DNA from: Selaginella moellendorffii
Taxonomy: Eukaryota > Streptophyta > Lycopodiopsida > Selaginellales > Selaginellaceae
Direction of reading: 5' to 3'
Assembly: GCF_000143415.4 (NCBI RefSeq)
Contig: NW_003314313.1
Location: forward strand, 390,418-454,417
Length of the DNA: 64,000 bases
Every line of letters begins with the position of its first letter. The first letter of the stretch is position 1. Of the stretch, positions 46,567 through 58,900 are shown in pieces. The notes beneath the pieces are model-generated. The model was not told the origin of the DNA. It searched no databases and saw only the letters and a program-made list of their open reading frames with translations. The position numbers and the translations under genes are program-made.

Positions 46567-47590
46567 ACTTCCCGCCAAAAGAAAGAAATCTACACCTAAT
46601 TTATTGGATAGCGTGTTCTTGGCTATTCGTCTCCTTCTCGTTATGCTCGAGGCCCAATCTGTGAGAAACACTGGTATCGATTCTCACAAACTTACCATCT
46701 GGAAGCACTCCACAAAGACTTTCGTCCAAAGCTTTTCCTGTCTAAGCCTCCATGGGAACTGGGAAAGCGCTTCAAAGTTTGCATGACTTGTTTGTCTACA
46801 GGCGGAGAGAAAAGCATCATTTGCTTGGCAGCCTTTTTCAAGTTTAATGCTACGTACCTTGGATGAGATTTTTGTTCGCGACTTTCAGCCAGTAGGTGAT
46901 TTGCGCTGAAAGGAAAACTTCTAGTGTTGATATAAAACTAAGAGCTGGAAACTTTGACTTGATCTACCTGTGTTTGTAACGCCTGTTGCTAGAATGCACG
47001 TCTGAAGCACGGGGTCAGAATGAGAAAAAAAAGAGAGTAAAACCCACCATGTCTGTAACGTCGATCGCAAAAGATACAGTAGGCAGCACTTCGTTTTCCC
47101 GGTTTTGCGGAAACACTTGCAACTTGGGCCGGGACAGTGAATCGAATCCAGTTTCTCCTTGAAAGTTTTGTATCTTCGGGTTTCGCAAGTTGACCCTTTG
47201 GCAGCATCCAAGAAAGTCCAAAGCCTCACCTCCACAGTGTATTGACTTTGAGCACGTCTTGACCGCAATCGAATCAATTTCTTGGCTGCTGTTCCAGCGA
47301 GTGTGTCAACTGTTGGCTTCTTCTAGTCGCTCAAGGCTGGCCCTGACAGGAACACCAACAGTTGTTAAAGCCTCTACCAACACAAGAGAAAAATAAAAAG
47401 TGAAGGAAACAAATTCAACGTCAAGGACAGTACGCACAGCACATACTGGCCCTTGATGCACTGATTATGTGTCTGACCTTTGGATTTGTATATGCATTTT
47501 GTGCACGCACCCCTCCGTGTGCTGAGTTCACTTCCTTAAGGCCTGTTTACATAGTACACGGTCAGTAAAATTTTATAAAAAAATGTCGAA
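46567..47590. other. Spacer between GMC genes 2 and 3
   Basis: A minus-strand frame at 47221-47015 looks mildly exon-like (A-L-D-F-L-G-C-C-Q-R and S-F-A-I-D-V-T-D) but has no recognised family and no clear partner exons. Otherwise nothing seen. Confidence 0.35.
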
Positions 47591-47598
47591 GCGGCGAG

Positions 47599-47605
47599 TA
47601 TATAA
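47599..47605 (+). promoter_or_regulatory. TATA box of GMC-hydrolase gene 3
   Basis: TATATAA in 'gagtatataagcgatg', 128 bases ahead of the ATG at 47733. Confidence 0.6.
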
Positions 47606-47732
47606 GCGATGCATGCTGTTACCTTGATCAGAAGTCTTCGGCTCGCTCTAGAACAGCTCGACGAGCGAGGTGATAACGTTGTCAAGGAAGGAGTGAATTT
47701 CTGTAAGAGTGAGAACAAAAGTGAGACGAATT

Positions 47733-50700
47733 ATGTCTCAGACACAAGTCGAACGTACCATCAAAGTCGGGTACGATGCGGTTGTTGTTGGATCTGGCTA
47801 TGGAGGATCGATTGCTGCATATCGACTCGCAGAAGCAGGGATCCGTGTGTGCGTTCTGGAAAAAGGCAGACGATGGGAGCCCCACGAGTTTCCAACAACG
47901 CCCTGGAAATTGCTTCCCAGCATGCGCTTTCTTACGCCATTCGGAAGCTTTGGGAAGAAGGATGCTCTCTATGAGGTGAGTTTCTGGATCGCATTGTACT
48001 TCTCCTGTTAAAACATATATTCACACAGTTAGTCCATGTTTACAGGTGCACAGCCACGGAGACTCTGTCGCTCTAGTTGGGTCAGGACTGGGAGGAGGCT
48101 CACTAGTGAATGCTGGAATCATCATGCCCACACCGAAAAGAGCACGAAGGCATCCAAACTGGCCAAAAGAGTGGGAGGAAGACTGGGAGAAACACGAAGC
48201 AAAATCCCACAGCATTCTGGAGCCTGAATATGCTCAGAATGAGCCACCAAAGTCCAAAGTGCTAGACCAAATTGCAAACGAGATCGAGGATGCAGCAAAA
48301 GATTCCATGAAGTTGACCATAAGTTTCAAACAGAAGAAGAATGCTGCTGGAGTTACCCAAAACGAATGCATTTCGTGCGGTAACTGTCTATCAGGATGCA
48401 AGTACAACGCAAAGAGCTCAACAGACAAAAATTACCTCGAACTAGCCGCACAGGTACTTTATCGCTGTATTGAAGGCATATCTTCTTACGGAAATCGAAT
48501 GCGCAGGCAGGAGCCAGAATTTGCACGCAGACGGAAGTGATGTTCATCAGCGAGAACTCAGAAGAATTCTGTTGTCAAAACTGCAATGATGGAGCAAATT
48601 GCAAATCAGTAGCTACAAGAAGATGGCGTGTGCACCTGAATGAAGTGGATTATATTTCGGCAGACTACGTCATCGTAGCCGGTACTATCTTGTAAAAGCT
48701 CGAAACTTTCGTTGCTAATATTTGCTGCCCCTTCTTTCTTCAGCTGGTGTTCTTGGCACGAATGGGATCCTCTTGCGATCAAAAGAGCGAGGCCTACAAC
48801 TGTCCCAACAGTTGGGATACGGAGTTAGCTGCAATGGAAATAATATAGCTTACATAACAGGCACAGCCGCACAGACTCAAGCTCAAGGACTTCGAGAAGA
48901 AGATTTCTCAAGGACTCCCATGCAGCTACGTCCTGGTCCAGTCATATCAAGTTCACATACATCATCACTTGGCTTTACAATACAGGTAATATGAGTGAAA
49001 TAAGCTTATATCAAGCTAAACACCTCTTTCAGGGCTCTTGTATTCCTCAAGCTGCTCCAGAATTTCTACTAAGGGGAGTCATTACTTATGGCCTAGGGGA
49101 CTACGGGTTTCTCACTGGTATCTGGGAACAAGTCAAACAATGGACAGGAACGCAGAACAGCCAAGCTCTGGTATTGAATATGATGGGATATGACGCTGCT
49201 GACGGGCAAATCAAGATAGACAAGCTAACAGGAAGAGTGGCATACAGTGCAGCGAAGGACTTACTTTTTCATCATAAGCTTCGGACCGCTGAAAAGTTGG
49301 CAGCTCGCCTTCGTGGGAAGCTGTACATGAGTCGCTTCAGAAGTGCTGCCGTTCATCTTTTGGGAGGTTGCAACGCAGCAACAGACTCATCCACCGGCGT
49401 GGCAAACGCAAACGGCCAGATTTTCTTCCCTGAGACGAGCAACGGTCAGTTCAGGAAGACAACAAAAGTTCACGCAGGCCTGTACGTTTGCGACGCCTCT
49501 TTGATTCCATGCTCAGTTGGACTGAATCCGGTCAGCACGATCTCAATAGTGGCAGAGAGAGTTGCGAATGGCATTGTCAACGATGCGCAGAACTACCTGT
49601 CACAAAAGTTTCAGCACGAAGTATTTACTGGCGATCTTAGTAATTTAAAATCAAGAACATACCTCAACTCGCGACTTGCTTCCGAAATGCAGTGCAGCTA
49701 TGTCATTATCCACGAAAAATTGAAAGGAAATATTGGAGGAGCTCCTTGCACACTGCGACTGGTGATGCATATGGGACAAGACAAGGATACGCCTGCAAGC
49801 AATCGTTTGTTTGGAGATAGTCATCCTCTCCTGCGTGGATATGTTGGAGGCGATGTTCTTATTCCTTCGCTGGAACCAGGTCCTCTATATGTGGTTGACG
49901 GATACGTAAATATGTGCCATGTCGATGAAAAAACTCCTTTCACTCAGTATATGCATTATCACCTGCTTCTGTCAACAAACACGGGCACCAGGTAAGTTTT
50001 CCTTCCTCCTCTAAATCTGGTCTGGTCTCATGCAAAACATGCTATGGTTTGTGAAGGTATACTTTGGACGGACGGAAAGAGATGCGACCATTCATGAGCG
50101 GCTTAAAGTGCTTCTATGAGTCGACCACGCTACATGTCGTTGTTCGAACTCAGCAGGAGTCATCAAAACCGGTTGTCCTGAAAGGAAAGTTGCGAGTAAC
50201 TCTTCCCGAGTTACTTAAGTCGCTAATATCGTTGCGAGGACCAAGGAAGCGGGAGTTTGTAGGACGGCTGATGGAAACACTTGCTAGGACGTACTTGATG
50301 AGAACACCAAGGACTCCAACAGAGAAGGTGACCAGGACACAAAACTTGACGAACAACTATTCAAACTACGTGCTTCATGAACTCGTGACAGGTACGAAAC
50401 AAATTTCTTAACAGGCAGTCATTCTGACACGAGCATGATGGATGGCTGTAGAGGACGGTGTACACATTACCTGCAAGCAATGGTGCTCAAAAGATGCTGC
50501 GGAGGACCAAAACTCCAGAGTCGTTTTGTTGCTCAATGGTTATTCCACAGAGAGCTTCTGGCTTCCTACAGAAAGTAATGACATCATACGAACGCTGATA
50601 CAGAATGATTACGAACCTTGGCTGCTGCAAACACGCTTGCATCCATTGCATCCAACAAAATATTCCTTCACTTTCGACGATATTGCTCACTTCGACATTC

Positions 50701-51748
50701 CATCTGGTATGTTCCTGTTTTTTCAAGGAGGAAAATTTTAATCGCTAAAATTTGCAGCGTTTGCGAAGATAAACCAAGTCAAGAAAAAGCAGATAGCGGC
50801 ACACGTTATTGCTCACTGCATAGGAGGACTATCAATTCACATGAGCTTGATGGGTGGACACATACCTCCATCGTCGATCGCATCGCTAGTTTGCACAAAC
50901 TCGTCCATGTTCTTCAACTTGGTTCCATCAGCGCTCGTGAAGTTGACTCTGCCTCTCATCCCTGTAAGTGGTTTTTGCGTTAGCCATCTACGAACTGAGA
51001 ATTACATCTTTACGTTTTTCTACAGATTTCTATGAAAATCCTGGGAAAGAACACCATCGTGCCGATAAGTCCTCCTAAAGAAGAATCAATGCCCTGGCGA
51101 CACAGACTACTGCGCTCAATCGCTCGAGCGATACCACGCACTGAAAGCTGTCCCTGCGATGAATGCAATGTTTTCTCAGGAATTTTCGGCAGCACATTCT
51201 GGCACCAAAACGTCGGGCTAGAAATGCACGACTGGCTGAACAAGAAGGCAGTGCCAGTTCTTCCAATGGCAGGATTTCCACATTTGCGATCAATCGCTCT
51301 AGCGGGACACATAGTCAACAGTGAAGGAGAAGAGGAGACTTACATGGCTCATCCGGAGAGGCTAGCAGTTCACACCACGTATATCTCCGGCGGCCGCCCC
51401 ATTCTCGTCACTCCAGAGACCTCTCTCCGCGCGCACGGATTCATGAAGCGGCATCAGCCTGGATTCAGCCACGCTCGAATCGTGATTCCAGATTATGGAC
51501 ACTCTGACCTGTGGATCGGAGAGCATTCGCACGAGGACGTGTTCCCGCTGGTGCTGGAACGCCTAAAATCCGCCGAGCGGAGCGATCCGAGCGATAATCT
51601 GCAGAAGAACGCGATATTGCCGTGGGAGGAGCCACTGGCCGGCCACAAGAAAGCCGCTGGGAGGAGCGCCGTGGCCATCCTGATGGCGCTGCTCGCGATC
51701 GCCATGCTGTGCTTGCTTGCCCTGATAAACCCTAGCTCTAGAATTTGA
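47733..51748 (+). CDS. GMC flavoprotein / alpha/beta-hydrolase fusion (gene 3 of 4)
   Basis: Nine exons, 1181 residues: 47733-47975, 48046-48453, 48507-48681, 48744-48985, 49033-49991, 50057-50391, 50452-50706, 50758-50963, 51026-51748. The domain order and all key residues match gene 1, including the Cys nucleophile in AHCIGG and the C-terminal anchor (A-I-L-M-A-L-L-A-I-A-M-L-C-L-L-A). Exon 3 is three codons shorter than in genes 1 and 2. The acceptor of exon 3 was set at 48506 because it restores A-G-A-R-I-C; a second AG four bases on would break the frame. The acceptor of exon 7 was set at 50451. Start chosen to match M-S-Q-T-Q of the siblings. Confidence 0.9.
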
Positions 51749-51901
51749 AATTCCCGCCAAAACTGCTTGAGAAAAGAGAAAAAGAAAATTCCTTGTGAAC
51801 AGGACCAGGATTGAATATTCACGTTTGTTCTTTTCACAAAGACAAGAATGATTGAAACAGGGTCGTTTGTTCTTCTCATAAACTCCAACATGCGAGAGCT
51901 C

Positions 51902-51909
51902 CTATAAAA
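51902..51909 (+). promoter_or_regulatory. TATA box of GMC-hydrolase gene 4
   Basis: CTATAAAATAG, 42 bases before the ATG at 51951. Another in-frame ATG at 51924 lies only about 15 bases after the box, too close for normal initiation, which favours the later start. Confidence 0.6.
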
Positions 51910-51950
51910 TAGCTTCCAAGCAAATGAGAAGAAAGCGGTATCGTTTTGAG

Positions 51951-54900
51951 ATGGCTTCTCCGCCTCGCACCTTCGATGTTGTAGTGGTGGGCTCTGGCTA
52001 TGGCGGAGCCATCGCTGCGTGCCGGCTCGCTCAAGCTGGTTTGAGCGTCTGCGTTTTGGAGAAAGGCAAGCGATGGGAGCCTCGGGATTTTCCAACGAAT
52101 GTGTGGCAGCTTCTTTCCACCATGCGCTTCCACACTGGATTCGGCAGCTTTGGAAGGAAGAACTCGTTATACGAGGCGAGCAAAGCTTGAAAGTAAAAAG
52201 ACCTCTCACTCACCTTTGATGTTGTTAATGTTCTCAGGTGTATGTTGATGGCGATTCACTCGCCGTGACAGCGTCTGGGCTTGGAGGCGGATCTCTGGTG
52301 AACGCTGGGGTGATCATGCCGACGCCTCGAAGAGCTCGCAGTGATCCGCGCTGGCCGGAAGAGTGGGACAGAGACTGGGACGAGTTTGAGGCGAAGGCAC
52401 AAGAGATCTTGCAGCCCGAGAGTGTGCCACACGACTTTCCTAAGACACAGATCATGGATAAGCTTGTAGAAGATATCGAAGACATGTCTAGAGTTCCAGT
52501 GAAGCTTACCATGACATTCTCGAGTAAGAAAAGTGTCGCTGGAGCAGCACAGGATGCCTGCGTTGCCTGTGGGAACTGTTTAACAGGATGCTCTTACAAC
52601 GCCAAGAGCTCCACTGACAAGAATTATATCCAGCTCGCTGCACAGGTATGTCGAAGCCAAAAAGTTTAGTTTTTGGTTGAGCAAAAAACAAAACTTTTGC
52701 AGGCAGGAGCTCAAATCTACACCGAGAGAGAAGTCCTGTTTGTAAGCCAAAGTCCAAAAGCTACAAGCAGCCACTTTCAGGCTCCCTTTGGCAAGGCTCG
52801 AAGCAGGAGATGGCGAGTTCATGAAAACTCAGTGGACTACATCTCAGCAGATTACGTCGTGTTATCCGGTAAGAAAAACTTGACACTCTAGAGGTTGCTG
52901 ACTTTCATCTGCCTTCTTCTCTCTCAGCTGGTGTTTTAGGAACGACTGGGATCTTGCTCAGATCAAAAGAGCGAGGCTTGCAACTTTCAGAAAAGCTGGG
53001 GAGTGGAGTCAGTTGCAATGGAAACAACATTGCATTCGTAACAGAAGCCTCTGCACAAACTCAAGTACGCGGACTAGGAAAGGAAAAGTTTCCAAGCACG
53101 CCGCTCCCACTAAGACCAGGCCCATCTATTTCCAGCTCGCACACCTCTTCTCTCGGCTTCACCATTCAGGTAACATTTCGCAATGCATCAAAGCTCTAAC
53201 TTCTACGACCATAGGCTTCAGCAATCCCGAAAGCAAGTTCCTACGTAATCTTGAAAGGAATCCTCATAAACAGGTGGCCAGTCAGCTGGGGAATCATTCA
53301 TGCTCTTTGGGACCAGTTCATGCAGTGGATAACTAGACAGAACATTCAGGAACTTCAACTTAATTTGATAAGCTATGACTCCGGGGATGGACACGTTACC
53401 TTGAACGAGAAATCTGGAAAAATCACGTACCAGGCATCCAGTGACTTGCTCTTCTGCAAAAAACTCGAACGAGTTAAGAAGATTGCTTCTAAACTTGACG
53501 GGAAGCTCTTTCTACCTCGCTTCCGGAGCAACTCGGTGCATCTCCTAGGAGGCTGCAATGTTTCGACGAGCATCACTTCCGGGGTCACGAGTCCGAGTGG
53601 ACAGGTTTACGCTCCACCTGCAAGTAATCAAGCCAACGCTCATAACAGTGAGGAAAGGAGCAACAAGAATGTCCATGCAGGCTTATACATCTGTGATGCA
53701 TCGGTAATTCCCTGTTCGATAGGCGTCAATCCAGTAGGCACTATAGCAATTGTGGCAGAAAAGGTATCAAGCTGCATAGCAAAGGATGCAAAATATTACC
53801 TTTTCTCGCGAAGGCAAAGCTTGAGTTCCTTGGAACATCCTGTCCAGGACGAGCCACTGAAAACCAGCAAAGTTACTGTTGTCAATGAGACACTCGACGG
53901 AAGTTTCGATGGCATACCTTGCACGTTGAAGCTAACAATGCATATAGTTCCGAAAACGACGAACTGCACAACCATTCTCCATGGCCAAGTAGGAGGAAAG
54001 CTGCTCATCCCGTTGCTAGAAAAGGACCCCTTGCATGTCTTGGACGGATACGTCAACCTGTGTTCGCTGAGCGAGAAGTCTCCCTTCACTCAGTTTATGC
54101 GTTACCATCTGCTTCTATCCACGTCTTCAGGCCGCCGGTAAGTGAAGTCCTTCTAGAAATCCAGAAAGTTACGAGCAGACTGGCAGGTTCTTGTTGATGG
54201 CAAAAAAAGAGATGAGGCCCTTCCTCTGCGGTCTCTGGATCTATAAGGAATCGACCACACTTAACGCACAGCTCGTCGATCTTTCAGGCAAGGAGAGTGC
54301 CAACCCTTCAGTACTCCAGGGAACTTTGCACGTCAGTGTCTTCAATCTTCTGAGGTCGTTGATAAGCTTGAAAGGACCAGGGAAATTTTCGTTTCTTAAG
54401 CAGTTGCTATCGAGTCTGCTGCAAACATACTTTTCTGGACGTCCCCGGCGAATTGATCAACCTTCCGAAGTAAATGTCAGATCGGAAGACGAAGTACTCG
54501 ACTATCCTAGTTATGTTCATCATGAGATGCAAACCAGTAAGTGCAAAAAACAGGTGACGCTACTTCAAGCGGTCCTAATGCACAGTACGATGTTGCTTGC
54601 AGAAGATGGAGCAAAAGTTACCTGTAAACAATGGCCACTTTCCATGGACCAGAAGAAAGGACTGGTGCTGCTTTTGAATGGCTACTCCACTGAAAGCTTC
54701 TGCCTACCAACCGAGCCACAAGATATGGTCCGATCGCTTCTGCAAAATGGATATGAGGTATGGCTGTTGCAGACAAGAGTTCACCCATCTCACCCCGGCC
54801 AAGAAAAGTTTGATCTTGATGACATTGCGAAGTTTGACATTCCAGCAGGTAAGCTGCATCACATACACGCAAAGTAGAGTCAGCTAACGAGTTTTGCAGC

Positions 54901-55849
54901 GTTTGAAAGAATGGAACAATCAAAAAATGGCCCAGCTTGTGCTCACGTCATTGCGCATTGCATCGGCGGACTACTGATTCATATGGCCATAATGGGAGGA
55001 CACTTACCTGTCTCTCGTGTTGCTTCACTGGTCTGCACAAACTCGTCAATGTTTTTCAGCCTGGTTCCATCGGCATTGGTGAAAATGGCACTTCCTCTGA
55101 TACCTGTAAGTTTTAAGAATCAGTGCACGAGCTAACAAAGATTTGCGCAGATATCTATGAAAATTCTGGGAGATCATAAAACACTTCCAATCACCAATCA
55201 GAAGCGTGAACAAAAACTACCAACAAGACACAAACTTATCCGAGCAATAGCTCGAGCGATACCACGAACGGAGTGCTGCGTGAGCGACGAATGCAGCATT
55301 TTCTCAGGCATATTTGGCAACACATTCTGGCACGAGAACGTAAGAAAAGAAATGCACGACTGGCTTGTGAGCCAAGCGGTACCAGTTCTACCACTGCAAG
55401 CTTTCCCACATCTAAGAAAGATCGCGAGAGCTGGCCATATAGTAGATGCCAGGGGACAAGAAACTTACATGACAAAACCGGAGAGGCTCGCGCTTCCCAC
55501 GACTTACATCTCCGGCGGCAAACCAATCCTGGGAACACCACAAATGTCTGAGCAAGCGCACGAATTCATGAAGAAACACCATCCCACCTTCGATCACGCT
55601 CGCTTCGTGATCACGAGCTATGGCCATTCGGATCTATGGATCGGGGAGAGCAGCCACACCGACATTTTCCCGCTGATCATCGAGCGCCTTCGATCCGTGG
55701 AGAAAGATCCAGCTCCGGAGCGGCGGGAAGCAAACAGGAGGAGAAATCTACCTCTGCCATGGGCGATCGCTCCAGCCCGTGCGAGAATACTTCCTGTGGG
55801 AGTGGCATTAGGGTTTCTCATGTTATGCTTTGCTTTTAAAAGTTTCTAG
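51951..55849 (+). CDS. GMC flavoprotein / alpha/beta-hydrolase fusion (gene 4 of 4, diverged)
   Basis: Nine exons, 1154 residues: 51951-52175, 52238-52645, 52703-52868, 52928-53169, 53215-54137, 54187-54536, 54603-54848, 54900-55105, 55151-55849. Exon phases are the same as in genes 1-3, so all four come from one ancestor, but the protein differs widely from them. FAD motif GSGYGG, Cys cluster (A-C-G-N-C-L-T-G-C), HLLGGC, a N-P-V-G-T-I version of the Asn motif, AHCIGG and GHSD are all kept. The N terminus is six residues shorter; a start at 51924 would add nine. Intron 1 has a GC donor (GAG|GCGAGC), where the siblings have GT. The C terminus is again hydrophobic. The stop is 82 bases from the start codon of the Dicer-like gene. 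Confidence 0.88.
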
Positions 55850-55931
55850 TTTCCCTCCCCGCCATAGCGTAGGGTTTCTCTCTTGGCGCCAATCGTCCAG
55901 CTTCAATCGGCTCCAACCGATCGAAATTTCA

Positions 55932-58900
55932 ATGGCCGAGCTCGCAGAACGGCGATTGTGCGAGGAGCCGAATCCGCGCAGGTAACGAAGATGGATTTCC
56001 CATCAATGCAGCTGAAAAATCTTGTTTCTTAGCTATCAAACATTTCTATTCGAGAAAACGCTGGCAATGAACACGATCGTGTGCCTGGAAACTGGGTGTG
56101 GCAAAACGATGATCGCCGTGCTTCTCATTCGCTCGCTTTCTCACTTATTTCGCAAGCCAGAGAAAGGGATTTGCGTGTTTTTGGCCCCAACAGTGAGCCT
56201 TTGCGAGCAGGTTAGCATCTTGCTTGCTATCGTGCTAGTATTTTGGACTTTTTATATGGTTGGCAGCAAGCCGAGGTCATTGAGCGCTACACTGACCTTT
56301 ACGTTGGTACTTACGTCGGTGGAACTTCCACCATGGATGTTCATTGGTGGACAACGCATCTTCAAAAGCAAGAGGTTCTTTCTTTCTATTAACTTTGGCT
56401 TTACTCTTCTTGCGTGGAACCTACAGGTTTTTGTCATGACTCCTGCGATTCTGCTGGACAACCTTCGCCATCGATTTTTTAATCCGGATCATGTTGAGCT
56501 GCTAATTTTTGACGAATGTCATCACTGTGCCAAGGGGCATCCTTATGCGAATATCATGAGCGTAAGTGCTTTCTTTTGCTTCGTTTTCTGATAGTGTTAC
56601 TGCATTCACAGGAGTTTTATCACAAGCCTGAAGCTAAGTGTCCGAGAATATTGGGCATGACGGCGTCACCCATTGTTGGAAAAGGTATGAGGATGTTGTG
56701 TGCATGAACCTCACCTGCATTTACAGGCAAGACGTGGAGCGGTCCACAAGCTTTCAAAGAAAGTTTTGATTGCCTTGAAACTATGCTACGCTCAAAGGTT
56801 GTTGTCTATCTAAAGTCTCATTTGATGGACCCGCTGGTCTTTTGTCACAGATTATCACTTTCGCAGATAAAGAGCTAACTAGCTTTTTACCGTCATCTGA
56901 TATGAAAATCAAGGAGCACTTGCCAGACACGAAAGGCAAGCATCGTACAACGGACATCGACAATCGTTTCGAGGTCAACTGAAAGAATTAGCTTGTTATT
57001 GTTTAACACATGTTGCACATTTCAGAACTTAACCAGAGAATTTCGACTTCCAGAAGAAAGGCAAGCTGTAAATAAGATATACAACACTCTGAACTACTGT
57101 CTCTTTGAGTTGGGCCTCTTCTCTGCAAGAAAGGTTGGGCTAAACAATTTGGGAACCTACGAAATCTCGTATTACAGGCGGCAGAGATTATGCTCGCTGG
57201 CTGTGACGGAAAAGGACGTGATGCGGAAGCCGCATTCTTGAGGCGTGTGCTAAACATTCTGGAAGAGAAAGCGATTTTGGACGGTAACATATAGTAAGTT
57301 TTAACTGACAAGTGCGTTCTTGGACAGGTACTGCAGATGATCAAATCCGTGCCATTTCTTCTAAAGTCCAACTTTTACTGGATGTGCTTGATGAGTACAA
57401 GTGAGACATAATTTTCCCCAATCACACTACTAACTGTTACGGCTTTGTTATGCAGGTCTGCCCAAGATCTTCGTTGTATTGTGTTTGTTGAGAGAGTGAT
57501 TGCAGCCAAGGTTTTGACTCTGCTTTTGAACTCTCGTCCCTACGTTAGAGCACAGTGTGTAGCAAGTCACAGAAATAAGTTGAAGGGCTTAACTCTGGCA
57601 ACTCAGAGAAACTCATTGGAAGACTTTCGTGCTGGAAAGGTGAAAATCGAGTTTGTCTGATTTCTCTGATTTCTCTTATGCAACAATGCTATATAACTGT
57701 TCATTACAGGCTAATGTCATTGTGGCGACTAATGTTGCTGAAGAAGGCCTTGATATTCAAAGCTGTTCTCTTGTTATACGATTCAACATGCCTAAAACCG
57801 AGCGTAGCAGTATTCAGTCAAGGGGCCGTGCACGTAAACAAGGATCTGACTACGTTATTCTGATGGAATCGTGAGCCTACTTTCTTTCAATTCCGGTTAT
57901 CTCACCTGTTTTCCTCCAGTGGGAACCTCAACGAGGAAAAACTCTTACATGCAATACTAGAAGGGGAAAAGTTGATGCATGAGCAGCTACATACTGTTCA
58001 GGATACCTATGACCATCAACTTTTTTATCGCCAGAAAGATGCCTATCATGTTGAGTCCACGGGTGCGGTCGTGAACATCGATTCAAGTGTTTCGTTACTC
58101 CACCAATACTGCTCGACACTTGGGTAACTCTTTTATATACCGTTTCATTCTCGTTTAAGTGTAGCATTTATAGGAATGACGCACATCCGAATTTTCAGTT
58201 CTACAAGGGTGAAGACGGGGGAACAACTTGTAACGTGACACTTCCTGATATCTGCACCGTCAAATACATCAAAGGCAAAAGATGTGCAACGGAGGAAATC
58301 GCAAGAAAGGCTGCATGCCTGGAAGCCTGTCGAAAGCTACACATGGCTGGGGCACTATCGGATAATTTGCGTCCAGTTCGGGCTACTAATATCTCCAAAA
58401 GTGTCTCAATTACCTCAGGTGTGTTCAATCTCCTATCATTTTCTTAATGTAATCACGTTATATCACATTCAGATGACATGGATATGTACGAGACGATCAT
58501 ACCTGATGTTTTACAAGGAAAGTTGGGTGTGTTTTCTGAGAATCTGACCTTCCACACCTACGTGCTTTCCTTTAGCTCCAGTGACGACAGGTTATCCTAT
58601 CGTAATTTTGCACTGTTCTTGTCATCAAAGCTAGATGCCAGCGTCGAAGTTGAACGCTTCGAACTGAATTTGGGACGTGGAAGAAATGTTGTGGTTCAGC
58701 TAGGCTCCGTGCAAAATATCATCTTAGACAGTGACAACGTAAGTTTTGTCGCTTCTGTGTATTATGTTTTGACTTATGCTCCGATTTTCAAGATTGCTGC
58801 CGTAAATCGGTTCTACGAAATAGTTTTTCCTATCCTATGGCAACGACGACTACCTCCAATCCATCTCCAGCAATACTTACTTCTGCCACTGCTTCCTGGC

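Noticed and set aside
51493-52209. Minus-strand frame of 238 codons between GMC genes 3 and 4
   Set aside because: Runs antisense through the end of gene 3 and exon 1 of gene 4, both well supported.
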